Positions 27,153-35,423 of a stretch of 64,000 bases of DNA are shown here, piece by piece; position 1 is the first letter of the stretch; every line of letters begins with the position of its first letter. The notes beneath the pieces are model-generated. The model did not search any database, was not told the origin of the DNA, and saw nothing but the letters and a program-made list of their open reading frames with translations. The DNA is from Streptomyces viridiviolaceus (GTDB lineage: Bacteria; Actinomycetota; Actinomycetes; Streptomycetales; Streptomycetaceae): contig NZ_BMWA01000030.1 of the NCBI RefSeq assembly GCF_014650995.1, positions 1 to 64,000 of the forward strand, given 5' to 3'. The position numbers and the translations under genes are program-made.

Positions 27153-27404
27153 CCCCCTTACGCACGGTGACCCAGGCACGTCCGCCGATGCGGCCCTCGA
27201 AACTCAACGAGGGGTCGACAACCCTGCGTAAACCATTCACTGATTTCACTACGGTGATGGACCTGCGGACGGCCGCTCCTGCAGGCGTCGCTCCACCGAA
27301 AAGCAGCTGGGCACAGGCATTCGGTCGGCCGCATCGTATCCAACTGGTGAGCACAATGCTCCCGATGCAGTTACTGATAGCCCTGATGAACGGGAGAATT
27401 AGAA

Positions 27405-28172
27405 ATGGGAGCACTCGCCGGCAAAACCGCGCTGATCACCGGCGCCCTCGGCGACCAGGGGCGCACCGCATGCCGACGGTTCTGCGAAGAAGGTGCAGCG
27501 GTAGTCGGTACGGACATCACTCAGGAAGGCGCAGCGAAGTTCACCGACGAACTCGTATCCGCCGGATTTGACTTCGAGTTCCATCAGGCCGACCTAGGGT
27601 CAAGCACCCAAGTCGATGCCCTAGCCAACCATGTGCGAATTACGCGGGGCCACATCGACAGTGTCTACAACAACGCGGGCGTGATGATGGTAAAGCCTAT
27701 TCATGAGACCACCGATGAGGAGTGGCAGCGAGCAATCAGGGTGAATCTGACCGCTCCGTTCCTTGTCACCCGAGCGTTCGTTCCTCTCATGAAAGGGCGC
27801 ACGGGTGCCTCCATCTGTAACGTCTCCTCGATAGGCGGAATTCGCGTCTACCCTACACAGATGCACTATGGTGTGACCAAAGCCGCGCTGCTGCACCTGA
27901 CAAAGGCGGCCGCCTACGAACTCGCCCCTGACATACGTGTCAACGCAATTTGCCCGGGCGTTATTGACACTCAGATGGCATGGAGCTATGTGGACGCTTC
28001 TCCTGATCCAGCCGCAGCGATGGAGTCCCTGAAATCCAATATTCCTCTTGGCCGGATGGGCGATCCCGCCGATGTCATAAACCTCGGCGTTTGGCTTGCC
28101 GGCGACCAAGCCAGTTATGTCACGGGGGCGGTAATAATCGTTGATGGCGGAAGCACGCTCGCGGCGAAGTAG
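27405..28172 (+). CDS. Short-chain dehydrogenase/reductase
   Basis: 255 residues, classical SDR. Cofactor motif TGALGDQG near residue 13 (a TGxxxGxG variant with Asp), NNAG, and the catalytic S-Y-K set in NVSSIGG and YGVTKAALL. AICPGVIDT and GAVIIVDGG are standard. DIT after the second strand suggests NAD preference. ATG with GGGAG 9 bases upstream. Codon use is less GC-rich than neighbours (ATT, AAT, TCT common), a sign of separate origin. It probably oxidises or reduces a hydroxyl on a pathway intermediate. Confidence 0.88.
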   Translation: MGALAGKTALITGALGDQGRTACRRFCEEGAAVVGTDITQEGAAKFTDELVSAGFDFEFHQADLGSSTQVDALANHVRITRGHIDSVYNNAGVMMVKPIHETTDEEWQRAIRVNLTAPFLVTRAFVPLMKGRTGASICNVSSIGGIRVYPTQMHYGVTKAALLHLTKAAAYELAPDIRVNAICPGVIDTQMAWSYVDASPDPAAAMESLKSNIPLGRMGDPADVINLGVWLAGDQASYVTGAVIIVDGGSTLAAK

Positions 28173-28383
28173 GCGCCATTGCACGTCAGGGCATCGCCTG
28201 CCGCTCCAGGACACGGGGCGCCGAAGGATCTCACGATGCATCCCTGACCGCCGTCGAGTGGCCCGCTCGTCAGCAGGAACGCACGAGCCTAGTGTTGTGA
28301 GCATCCCCACGCGCGCAGGCGCCAAGGGCGCAGATGGCATCGAGTTCGAGTCAAGTCACTGACAGGCACGAAAGGAAAGCCGA

Positions 28384-28977
28384 ATGCTGGAGAAGTCCCC
28401 TTCCACGGCACTTCTGCTGCTCGACTTCATACCGGCCGTCGTGCCGGCCTTCGGGGGAAGTCCGGACCTCCTACAGAAGGTTCAGCACCTCGCGAATGAG
28501 GCACGGATTTCGGGAGTGCCCACGATCTTCACCCGCACCGCTTTTCGCCCCGGCTCACCCGAGGTAACGAAGAGTAACCGCCTCATCCATCAAGTGGCGC
28601 ACAACTACCCCTTCGGCGAAGGTGACCTGAGCTCAGAGATCTGCCCGGAACTCAAACCGTCAAGCGACGATATCGTCGTCACCAAACGCCGAGTGAGCGC
28701 CTTCTTCGGGACCGACCTGGAGATTGTCCTGCGGTCGATGCACATCAACGCCCTCGTCCTTGCCGGCGTCTGCACGTCTGGGGTGGTGCTGTCGACAGTG
28801 CGCGACGCGGCCGACCGCGACTACCAGGTCACCGTCCTCGTCGACGGCTGCGCCGACGTACATGAGGAGGACCACCAGTACCTGATGAACCGCATCATCC
28901 CCATGCACGCGACCCTGTCGACAGTGGACGACTGGCTCACCACGCTCGCATCGGCGGCGGCTCAGCCACGTGCGTAG
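28384..28977 (+). CDS. Isochorismatase-like cysteine hydrolase (copy 1)
   Basis: 197 residues. The fold starts ALLLLDFIPAVVPAF with catalytic Asp14; Lys101 lies in TKRRVSAFFGTDLE; and the nucleophile Cys130 sits in LAGVCTSGVVLSTVRDAADR. The triad is complete, so it is likely an active amidase or hydrolase of the nicotinamidase/isochorismatase family. Its closest relative in the window is at 52381-53070, which lacks the Cys. A decayed Sua5/YrdC gene follows directly, mirroring the order at the other copy. Confidence 0.88.
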   Translation: MLEKSPSTALLLLDFIPAVVPAFGGSPDLLQKVQHLANEARISGVPTIFTRTAFRPGSPEVTKSNRLIHQVAHNYPFGEGDLSSEICPELKPSSDDIVVTKRRVSAFFGTDLEIVLRSMHINALVLAGVCTSGVVLSTVRDAADRDYQVTVLVDGCADVHEEDHQYLMNRIIPMHATLSTVDDWLTTLASAAAQPRA

Positions 28978-28989
28978 CTGGCTCTACCG

Positions 28990-29300
28990 GCCAAAAGTTG
29001 CTCCGGCGGGCTCATCGTCTTCCCTGCCGACACCCTGTCCTGGGGCTGAGTCGACGCCTCCGATCAGGCGCAGTACATGCTTGCTGGCCGCCAAGTATCG
29101 AAGCGGTGAAAGCCCGCCTCGATACTGTGCCCGCCGGCCGACAGTTGATCGACGCGTCCTGGGCTGGGGGCTGGGCGCCATCCCGCACGCCCGCACTACC
29201 GAGTTGGGGCGGCAGGATCACCGAGGGCAGACCGAGAGCACCGGGACACTGCCTCCTCCCTACTGCGCACCGGGCGATGGGCTGGGGATCGGCAGAGGCG
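28990..29300 (+). pseudogene. Decayed Sua5/YrdC-like gene
   Basis: Read in shifting frames it gives GLIVFPADTLSWG then stop, CLLAAKYRSGESPP, and VPAGRQLIDASWAGG. These match GELVVFPTDTLYAVG, ALLAAKHRGGDKPA and VPPAGRQLIDAFWPGA of the intact gene at 51598-52263, in the same order. Stops and frameshifts make it non-functional. Its place directly after an isochorismatase-like gene repeats the arrangement at 51.6-53.1 kb. Confidence 0.75.
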
Positions 29301-29421
29301 CGATGTCGGCCGGTGAGCGGAAATACGGTTCGCGAGCCGGTGCCGTATCAGCCGGGGGGGGTCGGACGCTTGCGCCGGGTTCCATGTCCCGCATTTCTGA
29401 TGTGCGGGAGGCCAGCAGCCC

Positions 29422-30120
29422 CTATCCCCAGTCGATGACCTGATTGAGCAGATAAGGAGAATGCTCGTCAAGAAGATGCAGATACTCCTCGATATGCGCT
29501 CGCATGAGTTTCTCCGCTTCAGCGGGGTCGCCGGACACGATGGCCGACTCGATTTCAGCGTGCGTAATCGACAGGTCACCGCGGACTCCCTGCGGCGTAT
29601 GCTCGCCGTTGGAAATCTCGACGGAGATATCACGGAGAGCATCGGCGAAAAGCAGCAGAATGGGATCGCCCGCGAATTTCGCGACGGCGAAATGGAAATT
29701 TGTACTGGTGGGCTGCGGGGACCTCGTTTTCGGCGGGTCCTGAGCATCCCAAGGAATGCCCGATTTGACGCGCTCGGCTGCGATACGCGCCATGAGCGGT
29801 TCCAGTTGAATCCTTGTGGCCACCAAATCCCGCATAGTGAGGCCAAGGAGATGAAAGTACAGAGAAGAAGCTGTGGCAAACTGATAACTGGCCACCGGAT
29901 TGACGACCGCGCCTCCTCCAGGACCGGGTCGCAACGAAATAACGCCGTACATCTCCAGAATGCGAAGCGCTTCACGGAGCGAAGGCCGGCTAACCCCGTA
30001 CTGTTGCAGCAACTCGCTCTCGGGCGGTAGGCGATCCAACCCCTCCATGGTGATATAGCGCACGATTTGGCCCGCGACTAGCCGCGCCGTCTTTTTCCCC
30101 ACTACTCTCACGAATACCAT
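29422..30120 (-). CDS. GntR-family regulator, FadR type (paralogue 1)
   Basis: 232 residues. The winged helix covers about residues 9-72 (ARLVAGQIVRYITMEGLDRL; SELLQQYGVSRPSLREALRI; GVISLRPGPGGGAVV). An FCD-type helical effector domain follows (FHFAVAKFAGDPILLLFADA; DPAEAEKLMRAHIEEYLHLL). Paralogue 2 at 43689-44372 is very similar along its full length. The gene is less GC-rich than its surroundings. The two paralogues bracket the genes that share a promoter motif and are the best candidates for its regulators, which is inference. Confidence 0.9.
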   Translation of the reverse strand: MVFVRVVGKKTARLVAGQIVRYITMEGLDRLPPESELLQQYGVSRPSLREALRILEMYGVISLRPGPGGGAVVNPVASYQFATASSLYFHLLGLTMRDLVATRIQLEPLMARIAAERVKSGIPWDAQDPPKTRSPQPTSTNFHFAVAKFAGDPILLLFADALRDISVEISNGEHTPQGVRGDLSITHAEIESAIVSGDPAEAEKLMRAHIEEYLHLLDEHSPYLLNQVIDWG

Positions 30121-30444
30121 CTTAGCCCGACTGCGACGGAACCCGTAACTACTGTCTTCCGGCGGCGGCGCCAGGGCTTGCTCGGAGTCCCCTCAGCATC
30201 GAACCGGGGACCGCCCAACGGGGTGATATTGAGCCGGAGATCTGGTTGGAATTGTCCGGATTATGTCTGGCATATCGCGCCAGCACGCGTGGGCGGCGCG
30301 GATGGCCACGAACTGCACCGGGGCGCTGCCACCGCCCAGCGCCCCGACACAGGGAAGTCGACACTAGAGGTGCCGGCTGCTCCTGCCCCGATGGGACGCT
30401 GGTGCGGTTCCTTCAGCCGGGCCTGGACCGACGGGTGACGCCCG
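30121..30444. other. Intergenic region with the GntR promoter
   Basis: Between the GntR start and the peroxiredoxin stop, both leftward. AT-richer around 30225-30275. GGGTGACG/CGTCACCC at 30433-30450 is a small palindrome overlapping the peroxiredoxin stop and may act as its terminator. No gene seen. Confidence 0.4.
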
Positions 30445-30993
30445 TCACCCAGCAGCCGACGCGGATTCGAGTGTCGGCTCGCCCCTGTTCCAGCTGCAGG
30501 GGCACAGCTCACCGGTTTGTACGGCATCGAGGACCCGCAGGACCTCGCTGGGGTTACGGCCGACGGAGCCGGCAGTCACCATGGCAAACTGGATCTCGTT
30601 GCCGGGGTCCACGATGAAGACGGCTCGCAGGGCGTAGCCGTCCTCGCCCTCCACGCCGCAACTCCGCATCAACTCGTGCTTGGGGTCGGCGAGCATCGGG
30701 AAGGGCAGGTCGCGCAGGTCCGGGTGATCATTGCGCCAGGCATGGTGGACGAACTCCGAGTCGCCGGAGACACCGATGATCTGGGCGTCGCGGTCAGTGA
30801 ACTCCTCGTTCAGTTTTCCGAACGCCGCGATCTCGGTCGGGCACACGAAGGTAAAGTCCTTCGGCCAGAAGAACACCACGCGCCACTTGTCTCGATGTAT
30901 CTTGTCGTCGACCTGCGCGAATGGATCCGCATCCTCAGCGCTGACGCACGCGGTCAGGCTGTACTCCGGAAACTGGTCCCCAACGGTGAGCAT
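30445..30993 (-). CDS. Peroxiredoxin, AhpC/TSA family
   Basis: 182 residues from ATG at 30993, preceded by AAGGAGGAGG. Reduces peroxides with a peroxidatic cysteine. The active-site loop is FFWPKDFTFVCPTEIAAF with Cys in VCPTE; the resolving cysteine is probably in the C-terminal GELCPCSW. This is the two-cysteine AhpC/Prx1-like type. It follows folE by about 100 bases and is probably co-transcribed with it from the shared-motif promoter at 31961-31992. The reductant is not encoded nearby. Confidence 0.92.
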   Translation of the reverse strand: MLTVGDQFPEYSLTACVSAEDADPFAQVDDKIHRDKWRVVFFWPKDFTFVCPTEIAAFGKLNEEFTDRDAQIIGVSGDSEFVHHAWRNDHPDLRDLPFPMLADPKHELMRSCGVEGEDGYALRAVFIVDPGNEIQFAMVTAGSVGRNPSEVLRVLDAVQTGELCPCSWNRGEPTLESASAAG

Positions 30994-31090
30994 CGCCTTC
31001 CTCCTCCTTCTCATTGCTGCGCAGGCAAGTTCCTCCACTGAGCGGGAGATCCTGCCGCCTGCGGCTGAGCGAACTGGTAGTCGTGGGTTG

Positions 31091-31684
31091 CTAGCGTGTG
31101 GATCCGGACAGCGCGAAGAACTCCTGCCTCGAACGCGAGTCGTCGCGCAGCAGGCCCAGGAGCGTCGAGGTGACGGTGGCGGAGCCGAGCGCCTGGACGC
31201 CGCGAAGCGTCATGCAGCTGTGCTCGGCCTCGATGACCACGCCGACACCCTTCGGCGAGAGCTGTTCGTGCAACCAGTCGGCTATCTGCTTGGTGAGCCG
31301 CTCCTGTACCTGGGGCTGGCACGCGAAGTACTCCACCACGCGGGCCAGCTTCGATAGCCCGAGGATCCGGTCGCCGGGCAGGTAGCCCACGTGTGCGACG
31401 CCGCGGAACGGAAGCAGGTGATGTTCGCACACGGACCGAACGGGAATCGCCTTCGCGAGGACCAATTCGTCGTATCTCTCGTCGTTCGGAAAGGTCGTCA
31501 AGTCGAATGGCCTCGGCGTGAACAGCTCTGCATAGGCGCGGGCCATTCGCTCTGCCGTCCTTCTGGTGCTTTCCGACCCCGTGTCGACGCCGAGCGCGTG
31601 GATGAAGGCCTGGGCTGCGCGTTCGGCATTGACCAGGTCGATGGCGGGTGATCGCATGTGCAGGAAGGGCAGCACGGTGCTCAC
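31091..31684 (-). CDS. folE: GTP cyclohydrolase I
   Basis: 197 residues. Converts GTP to 7,8-dihydroneopterin triphosphate, the first step to folates, pterins and some 7-deazapurines. Zinc ligands C86 and H89 (SVCEHHLLPF) and C157 (HSCMTLRG), with GYLPGDRILGLSKLARVVEY between. GTG start with GAGGAG upstream. It is an accessory copy on a probable plasmid, not within a folate operon, and is led by a long structured leader and the shared-motif promoter. Paired with a peroxiredoxin. It may supply a pterin cofactor or precursor to the surrounding pathway. Confidence 0.93.
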   Translation of the reverse strand: MSTVLPFLHMRSPAIDLVNAERAAQAFIHALGVDTGSESTRRTAERMARAYAELFTPRPFDLTTFPNDERYDELVLAKAIPVRSVCEHHLLPFRGVAHVGYLPGDRILGLSKLARVVEYFACQPQVQERLTKQIADWLHEQLSPKGVGVVIEAEHSCMTLRGVQALGSATVTSTLLGLLRDDSRSRQEFFALSGSTR

Positions 31685-31699
31685 TGGCTTCTCCTCTTT

Positions 31700-31960
31700 C
31701 TTGTCGGTGCGGCTTGCGCCTCCGACCTTCCGCAGACAGAAGGGAAGCCGCGTCTGCCATGCCTTCTGGACGCCGCCCGCTTGGCGGCTCCTCCGAGGAG
31801 GCTTGACGGAAACCGGCCGCGGGAATGCCGCGATCGCCCTACTGCCGCGGGAGCTGATCGCTCACGCGGCACCGGGGTGTGTCGTTCCAAGCAGGTGGTC
31901 GAGAGACCACCGTCCAAGCCCGCTGAGGCGGGCGCCTCCGGACGGGACCCGTTGGCTATT
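31700..31960 (-). promoter_or_regulatory. Long structured 5' leader of folE
   Basis: About 260 bases of transcript before the folE start. Complementary blocks include GCGATC at 31858-31863 with GATCGC at 31834-31839, CCGCCCGC with GGCGG near 31775-31790, and GGTGGTC/GACCACC near 31897-31912. It shares ordered blocks with the orphan leader at 23180-23374. I could not match it to a known riboswitch class; the cobalamin-box GCCACTGT is absent. Confidence 0.5.
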
Positions 31961-31992
31961 CATTTAAATAGATTAGAGAGTCTAGGTCAATA
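31961..31992 (-). promoter_or_regulatory. Shared-motif promoter of folE-prx (site b)
   Basis: Read leftward: TTGACC, 17 bases, TTAAAT inside CTATTTAAATGAA. A good sigma-70-type promoter with a TTCATTTAAATAG motif lying over the -10. Confidence 0.7.
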
Positions 31993-32025
31993 CGCTTCTG
32001 CCAGCGGCGGGGAGGAACAAGTGCC

Positions 32026-33085
32026 CTACGCCCGGCTGGAGCTCACCGCCGTGGTGCGGCAGGCCGGTGTTCTCGGTCTCCTCCAGCCAGGCAACCTCGT
32101 AGGTGGGCTGCACAACGGCGGCTTCCACCTTGGTCGTGGACACGGGTTGTCATGCAGCGATGGCCAGGATTTCCCGTTTGAGCGAGGCGAAGAACGACTC
32201 GGCCGCGCTGTCCGCGCTCGAGCCGACGGTCCCACAGACCGCCGGATCCCGGCGGTGCGGCAGGCACCGGCGAACGCCTTCAAGCTGTACTGGTCTCCGT
32301 GATCGCTGTGGACGACTACGCCGTTCACCTGGCCGCCGCGGATGCAGACGGCCGCGTCCAGGGCGTCGGTGTCGAGCTGGGTGCGCATGTGGTCGGCCAT
32401 CGACCAGCCCAGCAGACGCCGAGAGTGCACGTCGATGACCGTGGCCAAGCAGAGGAACTGCAGCAGGTCCGGCACCGCCTGACGGCCCGGAGCCGGGATC
32501 GTCGTGCGATGTCTCTTCCGCAGCCTCCGGCCGGTGGTGCGTGCTGGCGCATCAGCTGCTCGATGCGCTTGCGATTGACGAGCAGACCGCTCTCACGGAG
32601 TTCGACTGTGATCCGCTTGGCCCCGTACGTCTTCCCGGACGCGGCATGGATCGTGCGTATTCGCCGGGTGAGGGCCGCGTCGGCGGCCTTCTCTGCGGCC
32701 TGGCCGGCGCGGTCTTCAACCAGCGATAGAACCCGGACCTCGCCAGGTTCAAAACGGTGCACAGCCGCTTCATGCCGAAGGCGTGACGGTGGTCGGCGAC
32801 GAACTGGAAGCGGCGCATCAGCTGGTCTGTCCCGCAAAATACTTGGCCCCCGGCGCAGGATGGCGCGTTCGATCTACAGCTCGCGGACCTGCTTGCGCAG
32901 CGCGGCAATCTCGGCGTCCTTCGCTGAATCGGCCACCGCCTCGGAACAGGCGGCCTCTCCGCGGTCTTCACCCACTGCCGCAGCGCTCGTGGTTCACGCC
33001 GAGCTCACCCGCCATCTGCGAGACCGGACGGCCTGACGAGCGCACCAGCTCGGACTCAAGATCCAATCTCGTGGTGTCCACTGTC
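32026..33085 (-). pseudogene. IS3-family transposase pair, frameshifted
   Basis: OrfA remains: LVRSSGRPVSQMAGELGVNH near 33000-33060, then a frame break. OrfB pieces: FQFVADHRHAFGMKRLCTVL, ARSGFYRWLKTAPA, TIHAASGKTYGAKRITVELR, ATVIDVHSRRLLGWSMADHM and VVHSDHGDQYSLKAFAGACR, spread over three frames. The catalytic core is recognisable but the gene cannot be translated whole. It lies just upstream of the folE promoter. Confidence 0.85.
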
Positions 33086-33099
33086 GCGTGGTCGCCCTG

Positions 33100-33453
33100 T
33101 GATCCGGGTGGCTCATTGGCCGGCAGATGAACCGCGATCGCTCGCCGGGGTCCGGCAGGCATGGGTCCATCGAGATCCGGCACCGGGAGCGTCGCCTCAC
33201 TGTGATGACTGGGATGACGCCGCGACGGGACCAGGTACGAGCGGTGGGCGGCGTCATCGAGAATCTGGCCGTTCTCGAAGACGAGGTAAGCGTGGAGCGC
33301 CGCCGCGGTGTTCCACGTGCAGGGGAAGATCTCCTTCACCCACCCGGCCACAGCGGCGTCATCCTGCACCACCGCTTGTCGCGCGCCGGGACCTGGCGGC
33401 TCCAGCCATGCCGACGTTGAAGCGTTCGGCGGCCTTCCATCCGGTCCGCTCAT
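33100..33453 (-). other. Unassigned fragment next to IS3 debris
   Basis: A leftward open frame starts at 33453 and runs into the IS3 orfA remnant: WLEPPGPGARQAVVQDDAAV, then VKEIFPCTWNTAAALHAYLV. It may be the first part of a gene cut by the insertion. I recognise no family. Confidence 0.3.
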
Positions 33454-33567
33454 GACACGCCTGCAGTTCTGGCGTCAGCCCGCCGCCCTGCGGATACCTC
33501 GCAAAGAAGACATACCGAGATGATCACACACGTCAGCCCAACGACACACGCTTCCGAAGCCAGTAAA

Positions 33568-33608
33568 GGCGACTCACCAAATGGAGAGGCTCCACTTGGT
33601 GAGTCGCC
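33568..33608 (-). terminator. Strong stem-loop after MFS gene
   Basis: GGCGACTCACCAA (33568-33580) pairs with TTGGTGAGTCGCC (33596-33608), extended inside by TGGA/TCCA; read leftward it is followed by TTTACTGG. It begins about 20 bases after the MFS stop. Confidence 0.75.
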
Positions 33609-33628
33609 CGACGCCAGACTGTGCATGG

Positions 33629-35098
33629 TCAAGCGGAACTCGTGCGCCCCGTGAGCTCGCCGCTCCCCGGTTCAGCGCCCTCACCCTGGGCGGGCTGACC
33701 GCTTCCCCTCTTCAGGAGCCTGAGCCCGCACAGGGTGACAGTCAGGCAGACCGCAGCGCCCACGAAGAAGATGGTCTTGAACGCGCCCCAGGAAGGAACG
33801 GCGTTCGCGCCGTCCGAGTCGGTCGCAAGAATGCTCGCCGTGAGCTGGGCGCCAAGCGTTCCTCCGACTGCCTTGATCACGAAGGCGAGACCGCTGAACG
33901 CACCGACGCGCTCAGACGGCACCGACGACACCACGATGTTCATCGCCTGGGTGATGGTCGCAGCAGTACCGAACCCGCCCACGACCAGCGCGATCAGAAC
34001 CATGGGCAGGCTGCCGGCCGATCCCAGCATGATCAGGAAGCCCGTGGCGCTGCACATCGGTCCGAAGACCGCGGTCGCACGCTGCCCGATGGTTCGATCC
34101 AACCAGCTGGCCACCGGTGCGGCTGTCCCGATGAGGATCCCCGGAAGCAAGATGAAACCAGTGATCGTTCCGGTGGCACCGAGCCCGTAGCCAGTGGAGA
34201 TCGGCTCCTGGACCTGCATCGGGATGGCAACGAACAGGACGTTCATGCTGAATCCAGAGACCACCATGAAACAGCTGGCGGTGATAACCGAGCGACTGGT
34301 CAGGATCCGAATATCAACAAGTGGCTCGGTCGTCCGCAGCTCAACGACTATGAAGAGGGCGACCAGCAGGCACGAGACACCCACCAGCGACAGGAAGCCC
34401 GTCGAGATCCAGCCCCAAGTCGCGGCCATGGTGATGCCGTACAGGAGCATGGCCAGTCCGCCGCCAAGAAGTGCAGCACCGGGTAGATCGACCCGGCGGC
34501 TGCGCCCACTGCCTGGCGGCGGACAGGACGGGACGACGTGCCAAGTAACGATGAGACCCACCACAAGGATCATGAACGGGAACCAGAACAGCCAGCCGTA
34601 GTGCAGGTGATCCGCGACCACGCCGGAGGCGACCATCGCTACAGCAGTGCAGAAGAAGATCGTCCCCACCATGATTCCGTTACCGGACTTCACACGTCGC
34701 TCCGACTGCGTCTGCCGCATGATTCCCACAGCGAGCGGAACCGTACCGAGCCCGACTCCTTGAAGAACCTGTCCCAGTGTGAGCATGAGAACCGAGACCG
34801 AGAGCGCGGAGATTACCGTCCCGATGCAAACAACCGCCAGAACGCCAAGCAGCACTTTCCGCTTGTCCCAGATGTCGGCCAGGCGACCGATCACGGGCGT
34901 AGCGACCGCACCGGACAGCAGCACACCACTGACCGCCCAGGCGATCTCTGCCCTGGAGACGCCGAGTTGCTCCCGCATGAGGGGCAATGCGGGCGACACC
35001 ATCGATTCGAGCCCCTTATAGGCCCCGACAGCGCAGAGAACGACTGCGAGTACGAGTCCGGCTCGGCCGCGCCGGCTGGTTGGAGATGGGGAGCTCAT
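33629..35098 (-). CDS. MFS transporter, DHA2 / 14-helix drug-resistance type
   Basis: 489 residues from ATG at 35098 (an upstream in-frame ATG at 35116 is possible). Membrane helices begin at GLVLAVVLCAVGAYKG. Motif A is GRLADIWDKRKVLL; motif C-like is GVGLGTVPLAVG. Length and helix count fit the DHA2 family of proton-driven exporters. It could export a pathway product or toxic intermediate, or import an aromatic acid. Downstream of the thiolase homologue on the same strand but separated by a hairpin and a 280-base AT-richer gap. Confidence 0.85.
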   Translation of the reverse strand: MSSPSPTSRRGRAGLVLAVVLCAVGAYKGLESMVSPALPLMREQLGVSRAEIAWAVSGVLLSGAVATPVIGRLADIWDKRKVLLGVLAVVCIGTVISALSVSVLMLTLGQVLQGVGLGTVPLAVGIMRQTQSERRVKSGNGIMVGTIFFCTAVAMVASGVVADHLHYGWLFWFPFMILVVGLIVTWHVVPSCPPPGSGRSRRVDLPGAALLGGGLAMLLYGITMAATWGWISTGFLSLVGVSCLLVALFIVVELRTTEPLVDIRILTSRSVITASCFMVVSGFSMNVLFVAIPMQVQEPISTGYGLGATGTITGFILLPGILIGTAAPVASWLDRTIGQRATAVFGPMCSATGFLIMLGSAGSLPMVLIALVVGGFGTAATITQAMNIVVSSVPSERVGAFSGLAFVIKAVGGTLGAQLTASILATDSDGANAVPSWGAFKTIFFVGAAVCLTVTLCGLRLLKRGSGQPAQGEGAEPGSGELTGRTSSA

Positions 35099-35380
35099 CG
35101 GCGTCCTCCAGTGCACGTAGGAACATTATGCCGCGTCAGACCGGCGCCCGAATGCCGAAATGGGTGTGCGGCTACAGGAGTGCACTGAGGCAGAGTCGCT
35201 TTGCGATCCTCCGGCACGCCCGGGAAAACATTGAAATGGTTTACCCGACAGGCGTCAAGACATCTCGCAATTGACGCGACCATTGAGCTGAAACTGCTAC
35301 GCGACCGAATTAACCAATCCGTAAAGCTTCAGTACTGAATTAGAAGAGCGCAATTCGGCACTGATCTTTCGCGCGACAAA

Positions 35381-35407
35381 ATTTCCGAATAGTGCATGTT
35401 CGGAAAT
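35381..35407 (-). terminator. Inverted repeat after thiolase homologue
   Basis: ATTTCCGAA (35381-35389) and TTCGGAAAT (35399-35407) are perfect 9-base arms; read leftward the stem is followed by TTTTG. It starts 16 bases after the stop. Terminator or operator of the MFS gene. Confidence 0.55.
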
Positions 35408-35423
35408 TCATAGTCCGTCGACT

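Noticed and set aside
31700..31960. Cobalamin riboswitch in front of folE
   Set aside because: No GCCACTGT box or GAGTCAG element; structure differs from the real one at 60.9 kb.
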